DNA of 64,000 nucleotides from Pengzhenrongella sicca (GTDB lineage: Bacteria; Actinomycetota; Actinomycetes; Actinomycetales; Cellulomonadaceae): positions 434,001 to 498,000 of the forward strand of contig NZ_CP071868.1 of the NCBI RefSeq assembly GCF_017569225.1. The letters run 5' to 3'. Both the position numbers and the translations under genes were made by a program. Under the pieces are notes generated by a model. The model worked only from the letters and a program-made list of their open reading frames with translations. It did not search any database and was not told the origin of the DNA. Below, in pieces: positions 49,318-57,600 of this stretch. The stretch's first letter is position 1. Each line of letters begins with the position of its first letter.

Positions 49318-50564
49318 CTGGTTCGCGGCAGGTCTCGTCGCTCGATCAGCCACTGGTGCACGACCGGTTCAGGACCTGGACCCGGGCCGCGCTCGCGGCA
49401 GACCCGCTCGGCGCCCGGACCAAGGTGGCGCTCGGGAGCAAGGTCGCGGTCCAGACCGACTCCGCGGCAGTCGTCATCGCGGCAGTCCTCGCGCTGGACG
49501 GCTGGGCGGGCGCAGTCCATCTGCTGCCGCCAGGGCTGCGCACCGAGCTCCCACCGGAGGTCGTCCGGCTCGACCTGGAGCTGTCCGACCGTCCCGCTGG
49601 AGCCGTGGTCGGCTTGCCCGGGAGCCGAGTCGAGACCCGGTGGGTGCTCTACACCTCCGGAACGACCGGGCTGCCTACCTCGGTCGAGCACTCGTTGGCC
49701 TCGCTGACGCGGACGGTACGGAGCACCGAGAGAACCCGCTCGATGGTGTGGGGGCTGCTCTACAACCCGACCCGCATGGCGGGACTGCAGGTGCTGCTGC
49801 AGGTGCTCTCCTCGGGCGCGCTGCTCGTCGCTCCCGATCCGGCCGCGCGACTCTCCGCGAAGGTGGCGTGGATGCGGGATCGCTCGGTCACGGCGCTCTC
49901 GGCGACCCCGACGCTCTGGCGCCAGATGTTGCAGTCGGGCGCGACCCACGGATGGGCGCTGACCCAGCTCACGCTTGGCGGCGAGATCGCAGACCAGAAG
50001 GTGCTCGACGCACTGGCGGCCGAGTTCCCGGGCGCACGCGTCACACACGTCTTCGCGTCGACGGAGACCGGCGCCGCCTTCGGCGTTCGGGACGGCCTCG
50101 CGGGCTTTCCCGCGTCGTACCTGGAGGTTGCACCCGGCGGCATTCGCCTACGAATCGTCGAGGGGATTCTGCAGGTTCACAGCCCCGCCGCGAGCGTCGC
50201 CGGTCCGGATGGCTTCGCCTCGACGGGAGACGTGGTCGAGGTCAGCGGCGACCGCGTGCTCTTCCGTGGGCGCAGCTCGGGCATCGTGAACGTCGGCGGG
50301 TCGAAGGTCTGGCCAGAAGACGTCGAGCGCCTCCTCCGCACCCACCCGCACGTGCTCGACGCCGTGGTGAGCGCGCGGGTGAACGCGTTCACGGGGTCGA
50401 TCCTGGTCGCCACGATCGTGCCCGGTCCGGGCGCTCCGGGCGATCTCGCGAAGACGATCCGGGCGTGGGTCAAGACCCGTGCGCCGGGCCACCACGTGCC
50501 GGCGATCGTCACAGCTGTGCCGGCGCTCGCCGTGTCGAGCGCTGGAAAGGCGGAGCGGCGATGA
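49314..50564 (+). CDS. Short AMP-forming acyl-activating ligase (ANL superfamily)
   Basis: A 416-aa adenylate-forming enzyme, shorter than the usual 500 or more aa because the N-terminal subdomain is reduced. Core motifs are A3 LYTSGTTGLPTSVEHS (the usual PK after GLP/GxP is replaced by T-S), A5 VFASTETGAAFG, A7-like FASTGDVVEV, A8 FRGRSSGIVNVGGSKVWPEDVE and A10 SSAGKAERR with the catalytic-type lysine. It should activate a carboxylic acid with ATP and load the neighbouring ACP. It is coupled to ACP and reductase by ATGA overlaps on both sides. The substrate is unknown. Confidence 0.88.
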   Translation: MTGSRQVSSLDQPLVHDRFRTWTRAALAADPLGARTKVALGSKVAVQTDSAAVVIAAVLALDGWAGAVHLLPPGLRTELPPEVVRLDLELSDRPAGAVVGLPGSRVETRWVLYTSGTTGLPTSVEHSLASLTRTVRSTERTRSMVWGLLYNPTRMAGLQVLLQVLSSGALLVAPDPAARLSAKVAWMRDRSVTALSATPTLWRQMLQSGATHGWALTQLTLGGEIADQKVLDALAAEFPGARVTHVFASTETGAAFGVRDGLAGFPASYLEVAPGGIRLRIVEGILQVHSPAASVAGPDGFASTGDVVEVSGDRVLFRGRSSGIVNVGGSKVWPEDVERLLRTHPHVLDAVVSARVNAFTGSILVATIVPGPGAPGDLAKTIRAWVKTRAPGHHVPAIVTAVPALAVSSAGKAERR

Positions 50565-51286
50565 CCGACCCAGACCTGGTGGTGATCACCGGGACCAGTT
50601 CAGGACTCGGCCGCGCGATGACGATAGGGCTGGCACAGGCGGGCTATCGCGTCGTCGGCATCTCCCGTCGGGACGTGTCCGCCGCAAGCCTTGCGCTCGA
50701 GCCGGGCCAGTACACGCACATCTGCTTCGACCTTGCGGACGTCGGCGGCATCCCGGAACTGGCCGCAGGTCTCGTCGCGGCGAACGGCGCGCCGTACGCG
50801 CTCGTGAACAACGCGGCGCTCGGTTCGGACGGGATCCTCCCGACGATGCACAACAGCGAGATCGAGCGCCTGATTCAGGTCAACATCACTGCGCCAATCG
50901 TGTTGACCAAGTACCTGTCGCGGCCCATGCTCGTGGCCAGGCGGGGTCGCGTGGTGAACGTCTCCTCCATCGTTGCGCGTACGGGGTACCGCGGGTTAAG
51001 CGTCTACGCCGCATCGAAGGCCGCAATGGAGGGCTTTACGAGATCTCTCGCGCGCGAGCTCGGCCCCCGCAACGTCACGGTCAACTGCATCGCGCCGGGC
51101 TTCACCGAGACCGAGATGACGTCCTCGCTCGGAGCGGTCAATCTCGAGCGAATCAAGAAGCGGTCGGCGCTTGGCCGCTTTCCCACGCCGGCGGAGGTCG
51201 CCGGTGGCGTGGAGTATCTGCTGAGCAGCGCTGGCGGCGCCGTCACCGGCACCACGATCACGATCGATGCGGGCAACACCGCCTGA
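50561..51286 (+). CDS. FabG-like short-chain dehydrogenase/reductase
   Basis: A 241-aa NAD(P)H-dependent SDR. The cofactor motif is TGTSSGLGRAM, with NNAALG, the catalytic Ser in NVSSIVARTGY, Tyr-x3-Lys in YAASKAAMEGF and CIAPGFTETEM, closely following 3-oxoacyl-ACP reductase. With the ACP and ligase it could reduce a 3-oxoacyl-ACP to 3-hydroxyacyl-ACP. A sugar-nucleotide substrate is possible but less likely. ATG 50561 overlaps the ligase stop. It is the last gene of the island, followed by the flgB control region. Confidence 0.9.
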   Translation: MTDPDLVVITGTSSGLGRAMTIGLAQAGYRVVGISRRDVSAASLALEPGQYTHICFDLADVGGIPELAAGLVAANGAPYALVNNAALGSDGILPTMHNSEIERLIQVNITAPIVLTKYLSRPMLVARRGRVVNVSSIVARTGYRGLSVYAASKAAMEGFTRSLARELGPRNVTVNCIAPGFTETEMTSSLGAVNLERIKKRSALGRFPTPAEVAGGVEYLLSSAGGAVTGTTITIDAGNTA

Positions 51287-51440
51287 GGGGTCCGGCCCGT
51301 CCTTACCTCAGCGAAGGGGGCCGCAGTGACGTGCATCTCGTTCGGGTGACGCCGCAGGCCCTCAAATCGCACGCAGGGTGACATACGCCCGCCCCGGCAC
51401 TGCGCAGACGGGTTGCCGTAAAAGTCCACCTCGCGAACCC

Positions 51441-51470
51441 CTCACCGGCCCTCGCCTCCCGCCGATGAGC
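51441..51470 (+). promoter_or_regulatory. Flagellar sigma-28-type promoter motif, flgB operon
   Basis: CTCACCG, 13 nt, GCCGATGAGC, about 80 nt before flgB. Confidence 0.6.
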
Positions 51471-51475
51471 AGGCC

Positions 51476-51513
51476 GAGCACGGATAGCTCACCCAGTAGG
51501 CCACGGATCGGCC
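51476..51513 (+). promoter_or_regulatory. Two leader hairpins with ACGGAT loops before flgB
   Basis: Stem GAGC/GCTC with loop ACGGATA (51476-51490) and stem GGCC/GGCC with loop ACGGATC (51499-51513). Both put GGA in a 7-nt loop, the CsrA-site geometry. Stems are only 4 bp. Confidence 0.35.
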
Positions 51514-51548
51514 ACATCGCCAGACTCCCACCTGAGGTGGTTGTTTCA

Positions 51549-51890
51549 GTGTTCGATTCCGTCTCGTTCGACGCGGTCAGCAGCGCGCTCGACGGCCTCG
51601 CTCTGCGCCAGCGGGTCATCGCCAACAACGTCGCGAACATCAACACCCCGAACTTCCTCGCCGGCCGCGTGGAGTTCGAGGACGCGCTCGCCGCGGCGGT
51701 CTCCGACGGCACCGGCGCGGTCGTCGCGACCCAGGACGAGTCGCTCGAGCCGACCAACACCAACGGCAACAACGTCAACCTCGACTCGGAGACGTTGCAG
51801 AACGTCGACACCAACCTCCGCTACCAGCTCGCGACGCAGGCGGTCGACCAGGAGTTCTCCCTGATGCGCATCGCCCTCGGGAACAGCTGA
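51549..51890 (+). CDS. flgB: Flagellar basal-body rod protein FlgB
   Basis: A 113-aa proximal rod subunit. It has MFDSVSFDAVSSALDGLALRQRVIANNVANINTPNFLAGRVEFEDAL, the rod ANNxANxxTP motif, and the C-terminal LRYQLATQAVDQEFSLMRIALGN. It is shorter than the E. coli protein because the middle is reduced. Start GTG 51549 has TGAGGTGG about 8 nt upstream. It is first in a 12-gene operon running to flgE with overlaps of 1-8 nt at most junctions. Confidence 0.93.
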   Translation: MFDSVSFDAVSSALDGLALRQRVIANNVANINTPNFLAGRVEFEDALAAAVSDGTGAVVATQDESLEPTNTNGNNVNLDSETLQNVDTNLRYQLATQAVDQEFSLMRIALGNS

Positions 51891-52285
51891 TGACGATCTT
51901 CGGCGCGATCGGCATCGCGAGCACGGGCCTGACCGTCCACCAGAAGTGGCTGGACGCGGTCGCGGACAACCTCGCCAACATGGACAACGCCACGAGCACG
52001 TCCGAGGACGCGTTCCAGGCGAAGTACGTCGTCGCGCAGGCCAACGCGAGCGGCGAGGGCGTCAGCGCCGTCGGCGTCGAGCTCGGCAGCGCGCAGGGCC
52101 GAGTCGTCTACGAGCCCGACAACCCGCTCGCGGACGCCGACGGGAACGTGCGCTACCCGGACGTCGACCAGGCGGACCAGATGACCCAGCTGATCATGGC
52201 CCAGCGCGGCTACCAGGCGAGCGCCGCCGTGGTGGACCGCGCCAAGGCGACCTACGAGGCAGCTCTACAGATTGGACGGAACTGA
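51890..52285 (+). CDS. flgC: Flagellar basal-body rod protein FlgC
   Basis: A 131-aa rod subunit. It starts MTIFGAIGIASTGLTVHQKWLDAVADNLANMDNATSTSEDAFQAKYV, has the diagnostic PDNPLADADGNVRYPDVDQADQMTQLIMAQRGYQASAAVVDRAKATYEAALQIGR and matches the usual length. It overlaps flgB and fliE by 1 nt each (TGATG). Confidence 0.96.
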   Translation: MTIFGAIGIASTGLTVHQKWLDAVADNLANMDNATSTSEDAFQAKYVVAQANASGEGVSAVGVELGSAQGRVVYEPDNPLADADGNVRYPDVDQADQMTQLIMAQRGYQASAAVVDRAKATYEAALQIGRN

Positions 52286-52605
52286 TGTCTATCGCCGCGA
52301 TCGGCGCCGTCTCCGGCCTTGCGACCGCCGTCACGGGCGTCCAGGGCACCGGCTACGCCACCGCCGCGACCCCGACCGAGGCGGGCGCGGGCTTCGGCTC
52401 CGTCCTGACCTCGTCGTTGGAGTCGCTGCAGGGCCTGCAGACCACGTCGAGCGACCTGGCCGTCAAGGCCGTGACCGGTGACCTCGACGACGTGCACGAC
52501 TACACGATCGCGGCGTCCGAGGCCAAGACCGCGCTCCAGCTCACCGCCGCGGTGCGCAACAAGGCCATCGAGGCGTTCACCGAGATCATGAGGATGCAGG
52601 CCTGA
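52285..52605 (+). CDS. fliE: Flagellar hook-basal body protein FliE
   Basis: A 106-aa protein linking the MS ring to the rod. The C-terminal signature LDDVHDYTIAASEAKTALQLTAAVRNKAIEAFTEIMRMQ is clear. The N-terminus is Ala/Thr-rich and variable, as usual. It overlaps flgC and fliF by 1 nt. Confidence 0.94.
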   Translation: MSIAAIGAVSGLATAVTGVQGTGYATAATPTEAGAGFGSVLTSSLESLQGLQTTSSDLAVKAVTGDLDDVHDYTIAASEAKTALQLTAAVRNKAIEAFTEIMRMQA

Positions 52606-54185
52606 TGCCCGCCCAGCTCACGTCCCTTTTCGGCCGGCTCAAGGCCGCCATCGCGCACTTCACGATCGCCCAGCGCACCATCGTCATCATCGGGGTCGCC
52701 GCTGTGGTGCTCGGCGCCGTCGCGCTGTCCAGCTACCTGGCGAAGCCGCAGATGAGCCCGCTGTTCGCGGACCTGTCGGCGGCCGACGCGAGCGCGATCG
52801 TCGACCAGCTCAACGCCGACGGGGTCGCGTACGAGCTGACCGACGGCGGCAACACGATCCTTGTCCCGAACGACCAGATCTACGCCGAGCGGCTCAAGGT
52901 CGCCGCGGCCGGGCTGCCCGCCTCGACGGACGGCGCCGGGTACTCGCTGCTCGACGACATGGGCATGACGGCGTCGGAGTTCCAGCAGACGACGACGTAC
53001 CGGCGCGCGATGGAGGGCGAGCTCGCCCGGACCATCGGCGCGATGACCGGCGTGAAGGCGGCCAGCGTCAAGCTGGCGATGCCCGAGGAGACCGTGTTCG
53101 TCGCCGACACCGTCGCGCCGACGGCGTCGGTCTTCGTCGAGACCTCCCGCGGCGTCTCGCTCGACGCCGAGCAGGTCCAGGCGATCGTGCACCTCGTCTC
53201 CGCCGGGGTGACCGGCATGACCCCCACGGACGTCTCGGTGGTCGACTCCGAGGGCCGCGTGCTCTCGGCCGTCGGCGGCTCGCCGGCCGGCGGACTCGCC
53301 GACCAGCAGACCGCCACCTACGACGCGCGCGTCGCGGCCTCGGTCCAGGCGATGCTCGACCGCGTCGTCGGCGTCGGCAAGGCCGTCGTCACGGTCAACG
53401 CCGAGCTGAACCTCGACAACTCCGACGTCACGAGCGAGACCTTCAGCGCCGCCGAAGGCGTCCCGGCACTGTCGTCGGCCACCACGACCGAGACCTACAC
53501 GGGAACGGGTTCCGGCGCCGCGACCGGAGTCCTCGGCCCGAACAACATCGCCGTGCCGTCGGGCACCGAGGACGCGGGCTCGTACACCAAGGGCAGCGAG
53601 AACCTGAACCCGGCCGTCAACAAGGTCACCGAGACCACCACGACGACGCCGGGCAGCGTCCGCCGCCAGTCCGTGTCCGTCGTGGTCGACCAGCAGGCTG
53701 GCGCGGCGCTCAACATGACCGACATCACCACCATGGTCACCGCGGCCGCGGGCATCGACGCGACCCGCGGCGACACCGTCTCGGTGTCCCGGATGGCGTT
53801 CGACACCACCTCCGCCGCGGCCGCCCAGGAGGCCCTCGCCGCGGACGCGACCGACGCGAAGGCCGCCGCGCAGGCGTCCCTGATCCGCGAGGGTGCCATC
53901 GCCGCCGGGGTCCTGCTGCTGCTCGCGATCATGTTCATCGCCGCCAAGCGCAAGTCCCGCAAGGACCGCCGCGAGGCGCTCGACCTCGGCGAGCTGCAGC
54001 TGGTCAACGAGACCCCGCTGCTGCCGTTCGGCGGCCTCGAGGCCCTCGGGCTGCCGGCCGCGCCCGTGCCCGAGGTCGACGAGGGCGCGATCAAGCGCGC
54101 GGAGATCTCGGAGCTCGCGGAGGCGCAGCCGGCCGAGGTCGCCGAGCTGCTGCGCGGCTGGCTCGTGGGCGGGGCGGCCCGATGA
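52605..54185 (+). CDS. fliF: Flagellar MS-ring protein FliF
   Basis: A 526-aa membrane ring platform. TM1 is near residues 20-42 (RTIVIIGVAAVVLGAVALSSYLA). The extracytoplasmic ring-building (YscJ-like) domains include YELTDGGNTILVPNDQIYAERLKVAAAGLP and AMEGELARTIGAMTGVKAASVKLAMPE. A Ser/Thr-rich loop and TM2 (GAIAAGVLLLLAIMFIAAKRK, about 425-447) follow. The cytoplasmic C-terminal tail, ending EISELAEAQPAEVAELLRGWL, binds FliG. Confidence 0.96.
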   Translation: MPAQLTSLFGRLKAAIAHFTIAQRTIVIIGVAAVVLGAVALSSYLAKPQMSPLFADLSAADASAIVDQLNADGVAYELTDGGNTILVPNDQIYAERLKVAAAGLPASTDGAGYSLLDDMGMTASEFQQTTTYRRAMEGELARTIGAMTGVKAASVKLAMPEETVFVADTVAPTASVFVETSRGVSLDAEQVQAIVHLVSAGVTGMTPTDVSVVDSEGRVLSAVGGSPAGGLADQQTATYDARVAASVQAMLDRVVGVGKAVVTVNAELNLDNSDVTSETFSAAEGVPALSSATTTETYTGTGSGAATGVLGPNNIAVPSGTEDAGSYTKGSENLNPAVNKVTETTTTTPGSVRRQSVSVVVDQQAGAALNMTDITTMVTAAAGIDATRGDTVSVSRMAFDTTSAAAAQEALAADATDAKAAAQASLIREGAIAAGVLLLLAIMFIAAKRKSRKDRREALDLGELQLVNETPLLPFGGLEALGLPAAPVPEVDEGAIKRAEISELAEAQPAEVAELLRGWLVGGAAR

Positions 54186-55228
54186 CGGTCGCGACGGTCG
54201 CGCCGGCATCCATGGCCGCCGCGCTGGCTTCCCTCAATGGCACGCAGAAGGCCGCGATCGTGCTCATGCAGCTCGGCCGCGAACGCGCCGCGCGCGTGAT
54301 GGCGAAGCTCGAGGAGTCGGAGATCGACGAGATCACGGCCGAGATCGTCCGGCTCGAGAGCCTCGACCCGCGTCTCGCCCAGGGGGTCATGGAGGAGTTT
54401 CACGCCGTCTCGATCGTCGGGCCGACGCTCGTCGCGCGCGGCGGGCTCGGGTACGCCCAGCAGCTGCTCGAGTCCTCGCTCGGCGTGGAGCGCGCGAAGC
54501 TCGTCATGGACCGGCTGACCGTGACGATGGCCGGGCAGCCGTTCGAGTTCTTGCAGAACGCCGACGCCCGCCAGGTCCTCTCCCTGCTCAGCGGCGAGCA
54601 CCCCCAGACCGTCGCGCTCGTGCTCGCGCACCTGCGCCCCGAGCACGCGTCTGCGATCCTCGCCGGCCTGCCCGGCGACACGCAGGGCGAGGTCGCCCAC
54701 CGGATCGCACTGATGGAGCGCGCCGCCCCCGACGTCGTCGCGGTCGTCGCCGAGAACCTGCAGCGCAAGGCCTCCTCGGTCCTGACCACCCAGGAGACCT
54801 CCGCCGTCGGCGGCGTCCAGCCGCTCGTCGAGATCATCAACCGCGCCGACCCGGGCACCGAGAAGCTCATCCTCGAGGGGCTCGAGGCCCGCGACAAGGA
54901 CCTCGCCGAGGAGGTTCGCAGCCGCATGTTCGTCTTCACCGACGTCGTGCTGCTGGAGGACCGTGCCGTGCAGCTCGTGCTGCGCACCGTCGAGGGTGGC
55001 TCGCTCGCGGTCGCGCTCAAGGGCACGTCGCCCGAGGTCAAGGACAAGATCCTCACCAACCTGTCCGAGCGGGCCCGCGAGAACATCCTCGAGGAGATCG
55101 AGCTGCTCGGCCCGACCCGCATGTCGGCCGTGGAGGAGGCCCGCGCGACGATCGTGCAGGGCATCCGCCACCTCGAGGAGACCGGCCAGATCGTGATCCG
55201 CCGCGATGGCGAGGACGAGTATGTCTGA
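54182..55228 (+). CDS. fliG: Flagellar motor switch protein FliG
   Basis: A 348-aa C-ring rotor protein. The N-terminal LNGTQKAAIVLMQLGRERAARVMAKLEESEIDEITAEIV binds FliF. The middle has the EHPQTVALVLAHLRPEHASAIL motif, and the C-terminal torque domain has VFTDVVLLEDRAVQLVLRTVEGGSLAVALKG and SERARENILEEIELLGPTRMSAVEEARATIVQGIRHLEETGQI. The charged residues that contact MotA are present. It overlaps fliF (ATGA) and fliH. Confidence 0.97.
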   Translation: MTVATVAPASMAAALASLNGTQKAAIVLMQLGRERAARVMAKLEESEIDEITAEIVRLESLDPRLAQGVMEEFHAVSIVGPTLVARGGLGYAQQLLESSLGVERAKLVMDRLTVTMAGQPFEFLQNADARQVLSLLSGEHPQTVALVLAHLRPEHASAILAGLPGDTQGEVAHRIALMERAAPDVVAVVAENLQRKASSVLTTQETSAVGGVQPLVEIINRADPGTEKLILEGLEARDKDLAEEVRSRMFVFTDVVLLEDRAVQLVLRTVEGGSLAVALKGTSPEVKDKILTNLSERARENILEEIELLGPTRMSAVEEARATIVQGIRHLEETGQIVIRRDGEDEYV

Positions 55229-55841
55229 GGCCGCGACCCGCTTCCGCCCCGCCCCGGTCGGCGGCGTGCTCGACGCCGACGCCGACCACGGCTCCGAGCA
55301 GGCGCGCGCCGCCGGCTGGGCCGCGGGCTGGGCGGCCGGTTCGCGCGCGGCGGCGGTCGCCGCGTCGACCCAGCGGCAGGCGCTCGACGACGCGGAGCGC
55401 ACGGCCGAGCGCGGGCGGGCCGCTGCGCTCGAGGCGGCGCTCGACGTGCTGCGCCGGGCGGCGGACGCCGTCTCCGCCCGCACCGTCCCCCTGCTCGACT
55501 CGGCGCTCGCCCAGCTCGACGACGGCGCCGTCGAGCTCGCCCGCGCCGTGCTCGGCCGCGAGCTCTCGGCCGCCGACGACGGCGCTCGGGCCGCGCTCGC
55601 GCGTGCGCTCAGCGCTCCGGTCGAGGTCGGCGTCCACACCGTCCGTCTGCACCCGGCGGACCTGGCAGTGCTCGAGGCCGCCGGCGCCCTCGCCGGGCTG
55701 CCGCTGGGAGTGGCGCTCGTCGCCGACGCCACGCTAGCCCCGGGCGACGCCGTGAGCGTCTTCGCCGACGGCTTCCTCGACGCCCGCATCGCGACGGCGC
55801 TCGACCGGGCCAGGCTCGCGCTCGCGGAGGGGCCACGATGA
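55221..55841 (+). CDS. fliH: Flagellar export protein FliH
   Basis: A 206-aa ATPase regulator. It has the FliH GxxxG-like stretch AAGWAAGWAAGSRAAAV near residues 30-46, a long Ala/Glu/Arg coiled coil, then a conserved C-terminal domain (VGVHTVRLHPADLAVLEAAG, VFADGFLDARIATALDRARLAL). Start ATG 55221 has GAGGACGAG directly upstream and overlaps the fliG end by 8 nt. Confidence 0.88.
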   Translation: MSEAATRFRPAPVGGVLDADADHGSEQARAAGWAAGWAAGSRAAAVAASTQRQALDDAERTAERGRAAALEAALDVLRRAADAVSARTVPLLDSALAQLDDGAVELARAVLGRELSAADDGARAALARALSAPVEVGVHTVRLHPADLAVLEAAGALAGLPLGVALVADATLAPGDAVSVFADGFLDARIATALDRARLALAEGPR

Positions 55842-57154
55842 CCGCGACCGCGACCCGCTGGGACCGTGCGCTCGCCGCGGCCCGGCCCGAGCGGGTCGGG
55901 ACGGTCCGCGCCGTCGTCGGCCTGTCGATCGAGGTTGCCGGCCTGGACTGCGCGGTCGGTGGGCTCGTCGAGATCGGGGAGCAGCCGGACACCGTCCTTG
56001 CCGAGGTCGTCGCGACGACGCGCGACGTCGTGCGCTGCATGCCGCTGTCCGCCGTGCACGGGCTGCGCGCCGGCACGCCCGTCCGCAGCCTCGGCCGGCC
56101 GATGACCGCCCCCGTGGGCCGCGGCCTTCTCGGCCGCATCCTCGACGGCCTCGGCCGCCCGATCGACGGCCGGGGGCCGCTGCGGTCCACCGCCCAGGTG
56201 CCGGTCGACGCCGCGGCGCCGGGTGCGCTCACCCGCGCCCGGATCACCGCGCCCCTGAGTCTCGGCGTCAAGGTCATGGACACCCTGACCACCGTCGGCC
56301 GCGGCCAGCGGCTCGGGCTGTTCGCCGGGTCCGGCGTCGGCAAGTCGAGCCTGCTGTCGATGATCGCGCGCGGCACCGACGCCGAGCTGACCGTCATCTC
56401 GCTCGTCGGCGAGCGCGGGCGAGAGGTCCGCGAGTTCATCGAGGACGACCTCGGCCCCGAGGGGCTGGCCCGCTCCGTCGTCGTCGTCGCGACCTCCGAC
56501 GAGCCGGCGCTCGTCCGGCTGCGCTCGGCGTTCCTGGCGACGCGCATCGCGGAGTCCTACCGCGACGAGGGCGCCGACGTCGTGCTGATGATGGACTCGC
56601 TGACCCGCGTCGCCATGGCGCAGCGCGAGATCGGCCTCTCCGTCGGGGAGCCGCCCGCGACCCGCGGGTACCCGCCGTCCACCTTCGCGCTGCTGGCGCG
56701 CCTGCTCGAGCGCGCGGGCACGGGGCCGACCGGTTCGGTCACCGGCCTGTACACGGTGCTCGTCGACGGCGACGACCACAACGAGCCGATCGCCGACGCC
56801 GCCCGCTCCATCCTCGACGGGCACATCGTGCTCGACCGCAAGCTCGCCGTGGCCGGCCACTTCCCGAGCGTCGACGCGCTCGCGTCGATCTCCCGCGTCG
56901 CGTCGCGCGTCACGACCGACGAGCAGCGCCGCCTCGCGACGGTCCTGCGCCGCGTCATGGCCGCGCGCCGGCAGGCCCAGGACCTCCTCGACGTCGGCGC
57001 GTACGCGGCCGGCACCAACCCCCTCGTGGACGCCGCCGTCGCGCACGCCGACGCGATCGACCACTTCCTGCGCCAGCGCATGGACGAGCAGGTGCCGGCG
57101 CCCGACTCCTGGCAGCAGCTCGCCGCGCTCGTCACCCGGCTCGGGGTGGCCTGA
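55838..57154 (+). CDS. fliI: Flagellum-specific ATPase FliI
   Basis: A 438-aa F1-beta-like ATPase driving flagellar export. Walker A is GLFAGSGVGKSSLL, Walker B lies in DVVLMMDSLTRVAMAQREIGLSVGEPPATRGYPPS, and the T3SS-specific GRGLLGRILDGLGRPID and TVGRGQRLG motifs are present. Length is typical. Overlaps of 4 nt with fliH and 1 nt with fliJ show tight translational coupling. Confidence 0.97.
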   Translation: MTATATRWDRALAAARPERVGTVRAVVGLSIEVAGLDCAVGGLVEIGEQPDTVLAEVVATTRDVVRCMPLSAVHGLRAGTPVRSLGRPMTAPVGRGLLGRILDGLGRPIDGRGPLRSTAQVPVDAAAPGALTRARITAPLSLGVKVMDTLTTVGRGQRLGLFAGSGVGKSSLLSMIARGTDAELTVISLVGERGREVREFIEDDLGPEGLARSVVVVATSDEPALVRLRSAFLATRIAESYRDEGADVVLMMDSLTRVAMAQREIGLSVGEPPATRGYPPSTFALLARLLERAGTGPTGSVTGLYTVLVDGDDHNEPIADAARSILDGHIVLDRKLAVAGHFPSVDALASISRVASRVTTDEQRRLATVLRRVMAARRQAQDLLDVGAYAAGTNPLVDAAVAHADAIDHFLRQRMDEQVPAPDSWQQLAALVTRLGVA

Positions 57155-57600
57155 TGGAGCGCGCGTTCCGCCTCGCCGGCCTGCTGCGCCTGCGCAAGCT
57201 GCAGGAGGACCAGGCCGCCGCGCGGCTCGCCGCCGCCAACGCCGCGCTCCGCCGCACGCAGGTCCGCCGCGACGGCACGTACGCGAGCCTCGCCCGCCAT
57301 GCCCTGCCCGACGGCGACCACCGCGCGTGGGGTGTCGCCGTCGCCGGCCGCGCCGCGCTGGGCGGCCTGCTCGGGGAGGCGACGACGGCGGTCGTCGGCG
57401 CCCATGAGCGCGTCACCCTCGACACCAGCGCCTGGTCGGCGACCCGGTCGCGGTCGGTCGGGCTCGAGAAGCTCGAGGACAAGCACCGGGTGATCGTGCA
57501 GCACGAGGACGACCGGCTCGAGCAGATCGTGCTCGACGAGATCGCGTCCCGGGGTCCGCGCGGCATCCAGGTACCGAGCACGACGGGGGAGCAGCGATGA
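57154..57600 (+). CDS. fliJ: Flagellar export protein FliJ
   Basis: A 148-aa coiled-coil stalk of the export ATPase. The FliJ-like N-terminus FRLAGLLRLRKLQEDQAAARLAAANAALRRTQVRRDG and the charged C-terminal helix LEKLEDKHRVIVQHEDDRLEQIVLDEI support the call along with position after fliI. It overlaps the NlpC/P60 gene by 4 nt. Confidence 0.88.
   Translation: MERAFRLAGLLRLRKLQEDQAAARLAAANAALRRTQVRRDGTYASLARHALPDGDHRAWGVAVAGRAALGGLLGEATTAVVGAHERVTLDTSAWSATRSRSVGLEKLEDKHRVIVQHEDDRLEQIVLDEIASRGPRGIQVPSTTGEQR

Noticed and set aside
53495..57064. 1189-aa frame antisense to fliF-fliI
   Set aside because: Covers four solid flagellar genes on the other strand. Composition is dominated by Arg, Asp, Gly and Val as expected for an antisense frame.
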